Source: Aptenodytes patagonicus
Lineage: Eukaryota > Chordata > Aves > Sphenisciformes > Spheniscidae
Assembly (NCBI RefSeq): GCF_965638725.1
Contig: NC_134961.1
Coordinates: 5,796,641-5,860,640, forward strand
Length of the DNA: 64,000 bases
Direction: 5' to 3'
How positions within the stretch are numbered: position 1 is the stretch's first letter; each line of letters opens with the position of its first letter. This document shows, one piece after another, positions 24,801-33,300 of the stretch. The notes under the pieces are model-generated. The model was not told the DNA's origin. It saw nothing but the letters and a program-made list of their open reading frames with translations, and made no database searches. The position numbers and the translations under genes are program-made.

Positions 24801-27800
24801 ACGTACACTGTGGCCAGGCCGTCGCAAGTGACTGGAAGCTGTGCCATGCAGTCCAGGATGCTGGTGCCAATGGAGGGAAGGTAGGCATGCAGGGTCTCCT
24901 GGAACCAGGATGCCAGGAAACCTGCATTTGCAACTTTAGGATCAGACTTCACGACTTCCCATGCTGCATTTAACATGAAGGCTTTGGTGGCTGATGGAAT
25001 CTGGTCACTGCGGACCTGAAAACAAGATGGAAAATGCTGAAAGTATTGCTAATTTATTACAGGTATTATTGCCGTGCTCAGGGGTAGTGCCAAGACCAGA
25101 AACTCTTTGTGTTAGATGCTGCACAAACACTGGAACAAGAATGCCATCCCTTTCCCAGGATCTTCAGGTTGGTTGTTGTCATGCTTGTCCAACTGTAAGT
25201 GACTTGGCTCTTCTTGAGAAGATACAGAAATTGCCTTTGTGCTTTTAATCCCCATATGTAGCCTCAAATGAGTTCATCTATACTGCCTTGAAAATTACTC
25301 CTGAGAGTGGCTTGAGCAAATCTATTTTCCTTGGTGCTGACACTGTACTAGGAGCATGAACATGGCATGAACCATGTCCGGGCTGAAAGGTAGTAACTTG
25401 TTCAGGTAGGCTGTGCTCTCTTCAACAGAGACAAGAAGTAAATGCAGGTAGAGAAGGAGAAGGAGGAGGTGTTCAGCTGAGTAAGTAGATTCATCACCTC
25501 AGTAGCCAGACTCCTCTCCTGTTATTGTTAAGGAGAATGGGAAAATAAAGTTCTGAGGAGGATTTGGAGGGGAAGAAGGGAAGAGAAGGCTGGTTTATAC
25601 TGAAACTTGTGCTCAGGTTTTTGTGTAATCATAGTAACAACATACTAGAGACCCGGGGCTGCAGACTCCCCAGGTAACTATTGGCTAGTTTCTGCTCACA
25701 TAGCAGCACAGGGAAAAAAACCAGTCAAATACTCAAGCAGCTGTGGATGTAGCCCAAGCTAAAGAGCCCCTGTGTATGGTCTGAAGAGGGAATTGCTAGT
25801 GGTCCTCCCCTCTGATGCTAATATTACCTGCACACTGATTTCATTCAGAGCAGTTTGCAGCACTTCACTGTTGACTTGTTGAAACAAGAGCAGGAAAGCC
25901 CCTTGGTCCAGGAGAGCAGTAGGGTCTGTGATGTAGCATGTGAGGATGGTGGAGAGTTGTCTTGATGTCAGTCTGGTGCCCTGAGACAGACACAAGCATG
26001 TTACATCAGAAAAAGGGTAAAGATCTACAAGTCCAGGGTCAGAGTTTGCAGTTCCCTTGCTCTCCTTGTTCCTATAGACAATCTCTAGGGAAAGAGGAGT
26101 GGCCAGGCTTGCTTCCTTTTGCCTGATGGGAGTGATTTCAGAGCAAGGCCATCTGATGTGCCCAAGGAGGGGAAGGCAGATCTGACTGAGAATGTCTTAA
26201 AGTAGCTAGAAAGGAATATCTGGGGAGTTGGTAGGAGAGCCCTATTGGAGGTGACTTACCGAAGCACAGGCATACTGCCGGAGGGAAGGGCTGCACCAGT
26301 CACCGCTCTTCAGGATGGAGCTTAGATTTGAACTGGAAAGGAAGCAAGAAACGTTGAACATTTTCCATTAAATGTCTGATGAGGAAAGGGCTTGGTAGGC
26401 TGCAAAGGGCTCAGGTTCTTTTGGTGAGGCTTTTGGGAGATGTTATTTTAGCACCAGCATGATCTCTCCCAAGCAGTATGGATACCAGTTCCCAGGGGTG
26501 CCTACCTGCTTTCAGACGAGCAGTATGTTGGAGCTGTGAAAGAAGAAAGAAATGTATGACACTGATATTGTAGTCTCTCCCTTTGAGGATACATATGATG
26601 CTTTCCTTTGGGTGCAGAAAGTATTAAACAGTCCTTCCAGTTTCACATTTGACAACCTCTCCCTTCAGCTCCTTGTGTTTGCTGTTCACGTTGTATGTGA
26701 AATTATGGGTGTATAATAGCATTTCTTTTCAGTGCTGGGCTGAGACCCCTGAAATGCTCTAGAGAGCCCTTAAATAAACGATGCAGAAATTTTATGTGGA
26801 TTCTATTCAGGGAGATTTCCTAGGGGCATCAGCTTTCCAAATACTTCCATTCTGCTCTTTTGTGTGCCTAGACCCTGTCCAACATCTCAAGTGTACAAAT
26901 GGTATCTTAGATACAAACAAAATTTCACTTACATGTGAGGAGTGCTGGACACTGGGGAAGGAAAGGAGAGAAAGCAGTGGTTAGGACAGAGGACAGAGTA
27001 TTCTGAACTACATGAAATAGGAGGTAGTTTACTCAGGCTGCTAGCTGCGAAGCAATGGCTCCTGTATTACTTTGCCCTGTTTGCATCGGATAAACCATTG
27101 AGATGGGTTGAAAGAAGCCCAGTACCACCATCCATCTGCTGGTTAGAACAGGCTGGTTGCTGTCGGCTCAGGACAGACTGACCAGATTCTCAGCTGGTAC
27201 AGGTCAGTGTCCTGGTGGAGCTGCACTCTTATTCGCGCCAACAGATCAGCTTTAAAGCAGGAATCCTCCCTGGCTGCGGTATTATACCTTCTGTCCTCCA
27301 GCTCATGGGCTTGTGGAGCTTTGGGAAGTATTGCAGGTGTTTGCTGGGAACCTCATGGACATTCCCTTGTACTAGATTGCTCTTCAGTGGCTGTTGCTGA
27401 GTGAATAAAATTGGATTTTGCCTATTATAAGTGGCTATTGCAGGTAACTGATGTTACTTTTAAATGTCTGCTGTATGACCGTTAACCCAGAAACAAACTT
27501 TTTACAGCATTCAGTGATGTTACACACATACCTGATTTAAACTTTTTACACATGGCCCTAGGAAAAAAAAAAAACCACAGATGGAATAGTTAGATGAGTG
27601 GAAATAAACTGATTTTCTTCTAACTATCATAGACCCCTACAGAAATGCAAGAACAGAGACCAGGGGAGTATGAAATGAAGCTCATTTTTCATCCTTCACG
27701 CTCCTCTTTCTTAAGTACTCAGTTCTATACTAATACTGAGCACGCATCCTAATAATTTGTGCTGGTTTTGTTATGTAGCACTACATGTTCCATGTTGGAC

Positions 27801-27951
27801 CCCCAACCACACTGCAAAGTCTTGACAACACCAGAGACACTTTGCTGTGTGGGAATCAGCCCTCAGCATGGTTGTAGAGCTGAATTGACTTACCTAAAAT
27901 GAGTAAAGTTATAAGTGCAGTTAAAAGTGGTGGCCTTTCTTTTCCCTTCAT
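682..27951 (-). CDS. Large tandem-module mesothelin-superfamily-like secreted protein, 3' part beyond the left edge
   Basis: I do not recognise a named gene. 45 coding exons on the minus strand join into one open frame of 2,088 codons: a leader block (residues 1-68), ten complete modules of 187-204 residues (69-2035), and exon A of an eleventh (2036-2088). Every inferred junction is GT-AG and every phase agrees. The modules carry L-S/T-x-x-QLA-x-LTL motifs (exon A), WFQ-type helices (exon B) and a C...W...G.F...DL...N.F.G pattern (exon D). The neighbouring mesothelin gene has the same exon plan, which is why I place this protein in the mesothelin/stereocilin/otoancorin superfamily of helical-repeat extracellular proteins. 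A signal peptide and many N-x-S/T sites suggest secretion. The C-terminus, and so any membrane or GPI anchor, is not in view. Its function is unknown. Confidence 0.8.
963..2789 (-). CDS. Module 10 of the tandem-module gene (residues 1836-2035)
   Basis: Exon A is 2,622-2,789 (168 bp), B 2,179-2,387 (209), C 1,663-1,766 (104), D 963-1,081 (119). Exon A has NLTATQLAHVFF. Exon B shows YKDWFQNKLSLWLGSI (then NAS, a possible glycosylation site) and ends NIPCGIYQIM. Exon C reads GLEGSFQQMSPASHEDVY. Exon D opens GGPCVENTRGSLGW and has LGSFSSLATYTDL. Its acceptor (TTTAAAAG) has a poor pyrimidine tract but gives the expected 119-bp length and phase. The cysteine pair is intact. Confidence 0.78.
3004..5409 (-). 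CDS. Module 9 of the tandem-module gene (residues 1636-1835)
   Basis: Exon A is 5,242-5,409 (168 bp), B 4,409-4,617 (209), C 3,225-3,328 (104), D 3,004-3,122 (119). All four exon lengths equal those of module 10, so these two may be a recent duplicate pair, though their sequences have diverged. Exon A has MDVLDKLSPPQLASLTL. Exon B shows EWTRFLARLTLLLPSA and ends ISGCDSFRAL. Exon C has YMSLLPMNQQGICSALL with an added cysteine. Exon D opens GSACALGQETSLDW and has LGAFAANARYEDF. The donor after exon D is GTTAGT, less common but in phase. Confidence 0.8.
5805..7851 (-). CDS. Module 8 of the tandem-module gene (residues 1443-1635)
   Basis: Exon A is 7,693-7,851 (159 bp), B 6,958-7,157 (200), C 6,366-6,466 (101), D 5,805-5,923 (119). 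Exon A is the clearest example of the signature, MSALEKLSPAQLAQLTL. Exon B has FADWFQDALQNVLHAV and ends NISCDSYQQM, where the asparagine begins a sequon that includes the position before the conserved cysteine. Exon C carries one extra cysteine (GFCKTFL). Exon D opens GVACGSATQSTQNW and has LGNFSKYAEYQDL. The donor of exon A follows TCG rather than the usual CAG. Confidence 0.8.
7993..10024 (-). CDS. Module 7 of the tandem-module gene (residues 1246-1442)
   Basis: Exon A is 9,857-10,024 (168 bp), B 9,048-9,250 (203), C 8,562-8,665 (104), D 7,993-8,108 (116). Exon A opens YEVLDLLSARQIGEMTV, close to exon A of module 5, which hints at common descent by block duplication. Exon B shows YAFWFGSELQLFLPAM and ends DIDCQSHQNL. 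Exon D opens GVTCSPNANSSTW (site NSS) and ends LNPNFNG, like module 2. The cysteine pair is back after its absence in modules 5 and 6. Introns hold nothing recognised. Confidence 0.77.
10872..12716 (-). CDS. Module 6 of the tandem-module gene, lacking the conserved cysteine pair (residues 1042-1245)
   Basis: Exon A is 12,537-12,716 (180 bp), B 12,139-12,347 (209), C 11,567-11,670 (104), D 10,872-10,990 (119). At 204 residues it is the longest module. Exon A has ILDVLSIEQLVEYGL. Exon B shows YEFWFLENLRFLLPSI and ends LSFPAYTAT with no cysteine. Exon C has the long-class pattern VQGLDNVFPELPQNTSHAIY, with a possible NTS glycosylation site. Exon D opens EKVFPGTYDSSRSF, losing both the usual cysteine and the usual tryptophan, but shares APYxxL with module 4. 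As in module 5, both cysteines are absent. Exon A is a true exon although no ATG lies in it. Confidence 0.76.
13152..15152 (-). CDS. Module 5 of the tandem-module gene, lacking the conserved cysteine pair (residues 850-1041)
   Basis: Exon A is 14,985-15,152 (168 bp), B 14,463-14,668 (206), C 13,959-14,053 (95), D 13,152-13,258 (107). Exon A opens YAILDLLTPTQIGDMM. Exon B starts CKITVLPNDD, has WNITFQNELHFL, and ends LQDYDSLVAV with no cysteine where other modules have one. Exon D opens DGPTESTTEW, again without the usual cysteine, yet keeps EW...WKSF as in module 1. Exon C begins VTALDNTYGYM, like modules 1 and 3. Both partners of the proposed disulfide are missing in the same module. Confidence 0.76.
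15270..18627 (-). CDS. Module 4 of the tandem-module gene (residues 648-849)
   Basis: Exon A is 18,457-18,627 (171 bp), B 16,323-16,534 (212), C 15,715-15,818 (104), D 15,270-15,388 (119). Exon A has LEDLTAIQLAQLTL and ends in Glu-Glu rather than the usual Gln. Exon B shows YHLWFQKRLVAVLPGI and ends TMSCSSYKSL. Exon C has the long-class pattern GINTVFSEIPTAG. Exon D opens GPTCSTQTTTRDW and adds a second cysteine (GKFCTEAP). The intron between A and B is 1.9 kb, the largest inside the array; I found no exon or named repeat in it. Confidence 0.77.
19514..21347 (-). CDS. Module 3 of the tandem-module gene (residues 452-647)
   Basis: Exon A is 21,162-21,347 (186 bp, the longest A), B 20,569-20,777 (209), C 20,243-20,334 (92), D 19,514-19,614 (101, the shortest D). 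Exon A contains LTSVQLGKLLITSRIL. Exon B has FNGTLTLYLGSI, with a possible N-glycosylation site NGT, and ends ISDCPLLQVM. Exon C begins VKGLDYAFDDM, like modules 1 and 5. Exon D opens DCQMDENWM and has sites NIT and NFT. The B-D cysteine pair is intact. The long T-run near 20,948-20,962 is intronic. Confidence 0.77.
21548..23129 (-). CDS. Module 2 of the tandem-module gene, exons A and B fused (residues 256-451)
   Basis: A single exon at 22,765-23,129 (365 bp) carries what is two exons in every other complete module. Exon C is 22,169-22,272 (104 bp) and D 21,548-21,666 (119 bp). The fused exon starts with FTALEVLTASQLAQLTV (type A) and ends with KIGCTDFQDM (type B) without an intron, and the module keeps a normal 196 residues. 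This looks like precise loss of the A-B intron. Exon D reads GVACTFTSSNSRDW and ends LRLNPSFNG. Exon C has the long-class pattern GLNSVHHELYPDTQRAVY. The B-D cysteine pair is kept, and an extra cysteine sits in DLCSP. Confidence 0.8.
23445..25980 (-). CDS. Module 1 of the tandem-module gene (residues 69-255)
   Basis: Exon A is 25,828-25,980 (153 bp), B 24,807-25,015 (209), C 23,940-24,031 (92), D 23,445-23,551 (107). This is the first module after the leader and the closest in position to the single module in mesothelin. Exon A has LTSRQLSTIL in place of the usual QLAQLTL. Exon B carries ASWFQETLHAYLPSI and ends with PVTCDGLATV. Exon D opens with VCEKSSAKEW. The paired B and D cysteines are present. 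Exons C and D are of the short class shared with modules 3 and 5. The donor of exon C is the weak GTTAGC, supported by phase and by its counterparts in other modules. Introns hold no recognised element. Confidence 0.75.
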
Positions 27952-27987
27952 TGTTCTTCTTTTCTTGAGTGGATCACCTTTTCAAGC
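26260..27987 (-). CDS. Leader exon block of the tandem-module gene: signal peptide, three micro-exons, CX8C exon
   Basis: There are five coding exons, in transcript order. 27,894-27,987 holds 36 bases of 5'UTR and then ATG at 27,949-27,951. 27,532-27,557 is 26 bp, 26,933-26,951 is 19 bp, 26,506-26,533 is 28 bp, and 26,260-26,332 is 73 bp. Phases run 0-1, 1-0, 0-1, 1-2, 2-0, giving 68 residues. The first exon encodes MKGKERPPLLTALITLLIL, a basic start followed by a hydrophobic stretch, as in a signal peptide. The last exon ends with CSPSLRQYACAS. The mesothelin gene has the same five-exon order, phases and CX8C motif, which supports exons too small to find by open frame alone. Acceptors are strong, for example CCTTCCCCAG at the 19-bp exon. 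Confidence 0.78.
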
Positions 27988-29173
27988 CTAAAAAAGAATA
28001 AATGATCTGTGAATTGTCTCTTTTGAGTACCGATACTCTCCTGAAATTCTGGGGAAATTCTTCTTACTGCCCAGATTGTCAGGACCAGTACTCTGCAGAT
28101 GGAGCTGGAGAACTGTGGAGTGCTCTGAGCACATCCACAGTCTGGCTGTAGATTTCCGTTCTGCTCACTCTTTAATTGCTGTAAGGGCTTTCAGGCTTTT
28201 CTGAGATGCCCTCCAAGGGCTGGTATGGGTCCCTGCAGAGTGAACGGAAGCTCACTGGCAGTGGATGTACTTCTGTAAGTTGTCTCTGTGGCTGTATTGG
28301 AAAGCTGCTCTGGGTTTGTGCATGCTGCAGCTTGGAATGCGAAGCTATAAGGCAAAGGATCCTCCTGGCATCTCTGCTCACATCCCTTGGAACCAACAGC
28401 AGCTCCATTGCGGTGATGGTGACCCGGGTTTGCCTTACTCCTGGGGTGGTTCTTAGTGCCAAGGAAATTTCAGTGACCTCAACACTTGTGAAAGGAAACA
28501 GACTGAGGGATGGGTGCCTTGTACAAATAATCAGAGCTGGTATTAATCACCAGTGAACAAAAACATTCCTCCAGCACTAAAAGAGACTCCTAAAATTTGA
28601 TTGTATTTTTTCATAAGAGTGTCTTTCTTTGTGAGTTGTTACTTTTTTTTGCCTGATGTACTTTCTGTCAGCTATCACCACCTTCTTGATGACCAGAGAC
28701 AGTCAGATCTTGCTTATATTAGAAATTCTCAAATACAAGCGTAATGTTTTTCTCTGTAACATATCTCACTGCAACACAGCACAGAGCCTGTGCCACAGAT
28801 CCCTCCAGTGTTTCAATCAGTTGATAGAGCAAAGTTTCAAGTATCCTATGTCCTAGAACAGCCACAACCACTGACAAATCACTGTTTTGAAATGGTGTCA
28901 TATTTTACCTATCTTTTTCATTGTGCCTTTCTGCCTCTATCTTTTCTCTGAGCATCTTGCTTTATTATTTAAAAAAACCTTGAAAGTGATAATGGAATGG
29001 CTGGAATTGGCCAAGAACAACTTCCAGTTCAACTGGAGATCAGTTGCTCTGCCAAATTACGTGGAAGAGCAGCAACATACACATTCCTACATAGACTACC
29101 AACTTGCTCATTAATAATCATTAACTTAATTATTTAGCTGGAAGAGAAAGCAGCCATACCTCCCGAAACTTAC

Positions 29174-29269
29174 TTTTTCTCCTTCCAGAACTTCGTGAAT
29201 CCTAGAAAGCAGCATGTAGTCCAGCAACTGACTGCAGGAGTAGCTCTTTCTCCGGTGTCACCTTTTATA
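29174..29269 (-). promoter_or_regulatory. TATA promoter and noncoding first exon of the tandem-module gene
   Basis: The minus strand reads GTATAAAAGG at 29,261-29,270, a good TATA box (TATAAAA at 29,263-29,269). A TCAGTT initiator-like sequence lies at 29,226-29,231, about 40 bases downstream, so transcription probably starts near 29,230-29,240. The predicted noncoding exon ends at 29,174 with a GTAAGT donor. The next acceptor is at 27,988, 36 bases before the main start codon. An upstream ATG (29,213-29,215) would open a 15-codon frame that crosses this splice and stops at TGA just inside the next exon. The intron of about 1.2 kb between them holds nothing I recognise. This model is inferred from sequence signals only. 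Confidence 0.6.
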
Positions 29270-30154
29270 CGGTGATATCCAGCTGATTGCAGGGGACATG
29301 GCAAGTGATGCCAGGTGACTTCTTTGACTCTGTTCCAAGGAGCAAAGGCCCAGCCCTTCCTGAGGCATCCTCAGATGTCACATAGCTTGTGTCACTTGTT
29401 AAAAAAATTGAACTCCAGTAGTAGTCTTTGTCCTTCTCCACCCATTCAGCATGGAAATGAGCTGCCCTAAAGTGAGAACAGCTTTTAAGTGGGAAGGGTC
29501 AAAGAATTGATGAAGACTTGATAGTGCAATTGCGTAGACAAAATTTCTGTATTATTTTCCCAGATAGGTTTGTGGGGGGCAGTTTAGCATCCCCTCGAGA
29601 GCTCAGAACTTGGCAGAATTAGAGCCCTCTGTAGTCTCATGCTATTAAAGTTATGACTAGCCAACAAAGAGGCATCACATAACACTGTTTTAATAAACTG
29701 CCGCTGCAATTACTGGTTGTTATGCGCTTATTCTGCTTATTGGTACAGGAAAAATTTCCTCAGTCGTGGTATAAAGAAAAGCGTTAAATCTATGCTAGCT
29801 GGAAGGACAGTTTCCTTGCAGGCTTGTTTGGAGGCTTCTGATGTGACGGGATGGGCTAATGTGTTATATTGTACTTCTGAACCCAAAGGGATTGTTTGAA
29901 TAAGCTCACAGTCATTACATTTTCATGTGATTTTTCTTAACTATTTCTTCTATTCAACTGTCTCTTTTTTGGTTCAGAAAAGTGCTGCTGTATCCTAAAA
30001 ACTTTGAAATGGGTGCAAACTCTTGCTGAATTGAATGTAAGAACTTACAGACAGACTCCTCTGTATTAGACCTGTGAATCCCTGGTTTTGGCTGGCTGTG
30101 TCAAAGGAATTCCTAAGCCAGGGGATGGAGACGCATCTTTGTGTTTAAAGGCCT

Positions 30155-30330
30155 ATAGTGGACTTGTCATCCATGAATTTGTCTAATTGCATTTTGGCAT
30201 CTCTGGTATCCTGTGGCAACAGATTCCATCACTGAGCTCCCAGTGTGTGGAAAGATGCTTCCTTGTGCTTCTTTGGAAGCTTCTGCCCGGTAACAGGAAG
30301 GTTTAATGGGATTTTGCTTCAGAGGAGGTC
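30155..30330. repeat. Old interspersed repeat fragment, probably LINE-derived (CR1/L3-like)
   Basis: The stretch has the run TCCATGAATTTGTCTAATTG, then ATCCTGTGGCAACAGATTCC, then a GTGTGGAAAGATGCTTCC motif. This order of phrases is familiar to me from old CR1/L3-type repeat copies in reptile and bird genomes. It is diverged and I cannot set the ends or the strand with care. A repeat-library search would settle it. Confidence 0.4.
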
Positions 30331-33300
30331 GGTCAATACCTTGGAAGTATCAGAGGGATTTGCCAGGGGCTGCACTGCTGCTCCACTGGGCAACGCAGGA
30401 AGGTGGGGGAAGATAACAGCCGCTGCAGCCACCCAAATGGCCAAAGCCATGTGAACCTTGGGTGGTCAGCCATGTGCTTGAGGTCAGAGAGCTAAGGGAG
30501 ATTTTAGGAACACTGATGAAGGCTGATAGGTATGAGACCAGTTTGTCTTCTTGGATATCTCTGATTTAAAGAAGGTTTGTGGGTTGTGGCTTAATGTCAA
30601 GAGGACGGTTTTGGAAGAGGAAGTCCTTTGTTTCTGCGTTGGTCCCTGATGTAGTTCTGCAACGTGATCGGTTTCACTTCAGTAGTGAAAGGGAGGTGAC
30701 TATTTAGCTTTAGGGGAGGAGAATCATGCTCCTTTATCATACATGGTCATTTCTTTAATTCTCGCCATTTTTAAGGACTGTGCCAATCTCCTGTTAATAT
30801 GGACACAGCTGATTTATTATCACCTGCTATCTTTCAAAGCTTTACTTTCTTCAGTACATCAAACGTTCGGGAGTCCTCTGAAGCCTGTGAATGTCTGTTT
30901 AAAGCCTGACCAAGTATTTCTTACTTGGGTGACTAGTTGCACAGGCTGTGATGTGACTGTGAGAGCAGATACTGCTCATGCAAGTGAGAGTTATTGAGTT
31001 AGATTGTAGTCAGAATCTGCAAAATTTGAACACTGTCTTGATATTTCCTCTTGTGTCACAAGAGCCCTGAGACTGAGCTGGTGAGAAATAATAATGGTTC
31101 AGAGGTTTTTATGATTTTATTCAGAAGACATTCACTCCCATGCTGTATTTCAAAGCCAAGGTTTGCTTCCTGGTCACCCAGTCTTTCGCAAAGTATCATC
31201 AGTAATATGTGATTCACAGTATAAACCAGTCTTGAGTTAAATTAGCGCTAGAATGAACTGAATGAGATATTTTGCACTCTCCATTAAGCATTTTGGAAGT
31301 TGTCAGATATTTTGGAGACCAGCTGTACTTTCACAAGAAGATCTTGCTGGTGAGATCAGTGGGTATTGATCTCTGACATGTTAGGTTTGGTACCTCTTGT
31401 TCTCAGGACAGATTCCAGAGTTTTATCTTTAATTGAGCAGCTTTTGGAATGGAGAAGAGGAGGAACAAACAAGCCACTACCACTTGTGTTGAGAACTCAG
31501 CCCAGGGGCAGTGGAGTGATACAAAAATGTGTGTTTTTTCTGAAACAGTTTTGAGTTTTGAAGGAAATATCTTCTACTCTGCATCTCACTAGGAACCAAA
31601 CCAAGCCCCATGGTAAACAGTGAATAAAAACAGGCAGTTGCAAGATGATTGGGTGTGAAGAAATCCGTCCTGTACTGGTCCTGAGAAAGGAAAACGGGGC
31701 TCCTGTGCTTGTGTCCTCCCAAGGACTGTTGTTTGGCTAGTGAAAGCGCCCATCAGGGCCACCTTTTGACATGGTTTATGACAGGGGCTTATTATAGACT
31801 ACCTCTGTCATCTCCTTTGGCCTATTTCAATCCCCAAATTTCTGCTGATGTTAAGGGAGTAGCCACATGCTGCTGCTCTCTACGCATCCTCTTCCAGGCC
31901 ACTCACTCCAGCTCCAGGAGGTGTTACATTCCTCTGGGACTTTCATAAGGAGTGAGGCAGACCTTGTCCCATGCCAGGAGATATCCCTCGTGATATGTCT
32001 GCCTCTGGCTGCAAACAGGTTAATTTGGGGGGGAGGGTGGGGACTTCTGTGTAGTCTGATTGCCTTTAATCCTACTTACTTCCCCGTTGATCTGTAAGCA
32101 CAGCACATACCCTGAACTTACTTAATGTGCCGAAAGACCTCACCTTCCCCCATTGTTATATTGCAGGAATAGCAGCATTTTGCTCATGCGATCTCCACGT
32201 GGGTGCAGCAGGAAGGTGTGACTGCAGGGCCCTGGGGTTAGGCTTAAGGACTCCACACATCCCTATTCAGCAGGAAATCCTCCTCTCAGAAATGCCCCGG
32301 GTAAGTATATCCTCAGGGCAGGCTGCCCTGTAGGGAAGGGTGTTCTGAATGATGAGCATGGAATGAGATTTACCCTGAAGAGAAACCTGGCACACCGCCT
32401 GCGTACCCCTGCGTTCTCTGGGGCGTTGTGAGAGGCAGCATTTGAGCTATCAGATATTAGGGCTGCAGTCTTCCTACATGCGGTCAAGGATATGAACTTT
32501 CTTTAAATGAGGAATCAATCCCACGCTTGACTCCGCAGGCACTGAGTTATCAGTGTCTCACGCATTACTTCAGAGCACAAACATGTTCTATAACTACAGC
32601 AATAAACCAGAGAGCTTTTATATTTTTAGTTGCATTAAGGTAAACTACATAGATGTGTTGCTTTCCTTCATGTTTAATATTTAGCAGTGTGATTTACCTC
32701 CTCCTTCTCTGTTGGCGAAAGGCATTTTTAAATTAAATCCACAAATATTGCCCCTTACAGCAATTTTCTGTTGGGGACATGTATGTGTTTTGTTCTGTTT
32801 TGTTTTTTCTAGGCTATCTTCTGTATTTTGCTTCACCTATATCATCTTAGATGCATGTGAGAGGCTTGGAATAAAAAACCTGCTTGTTTCTTCCTGCACA
32901 TTAAAACTATCTGTAAATATGAACACAAACCTGAGTTTAACCATCACATCCCTGAAATGGATCAGCGTGCATTTTTTGTGCCTGTGTGTACCGAGCTGAC
33001 GCTCAGAGCTCCTTTCTTTCTGAGAGGAGTGCCCGTACCACCATGACCATCACTGCTCTCGGTGGATGTTTGCAGCTAGTCCTGCCCGAATGTCACAGGG
33101 GCTCAGCAGGGCTGGGGATATTTTCATGTCTCTCCTGCAGTGCACCCTGCCAGCTAAACAAATGCCTACAAGTGCATTGGTTATCTGGAAAGGGTGTTGC
33201 AAGGTGTGCCTGCACCACAGGTCCTGTCCCAGGCAGCACATACAGGTGAGTGCCACCCGCTTGCTGGTGGCTTTTGTATGGAAATGAAGACCGGTGACAT

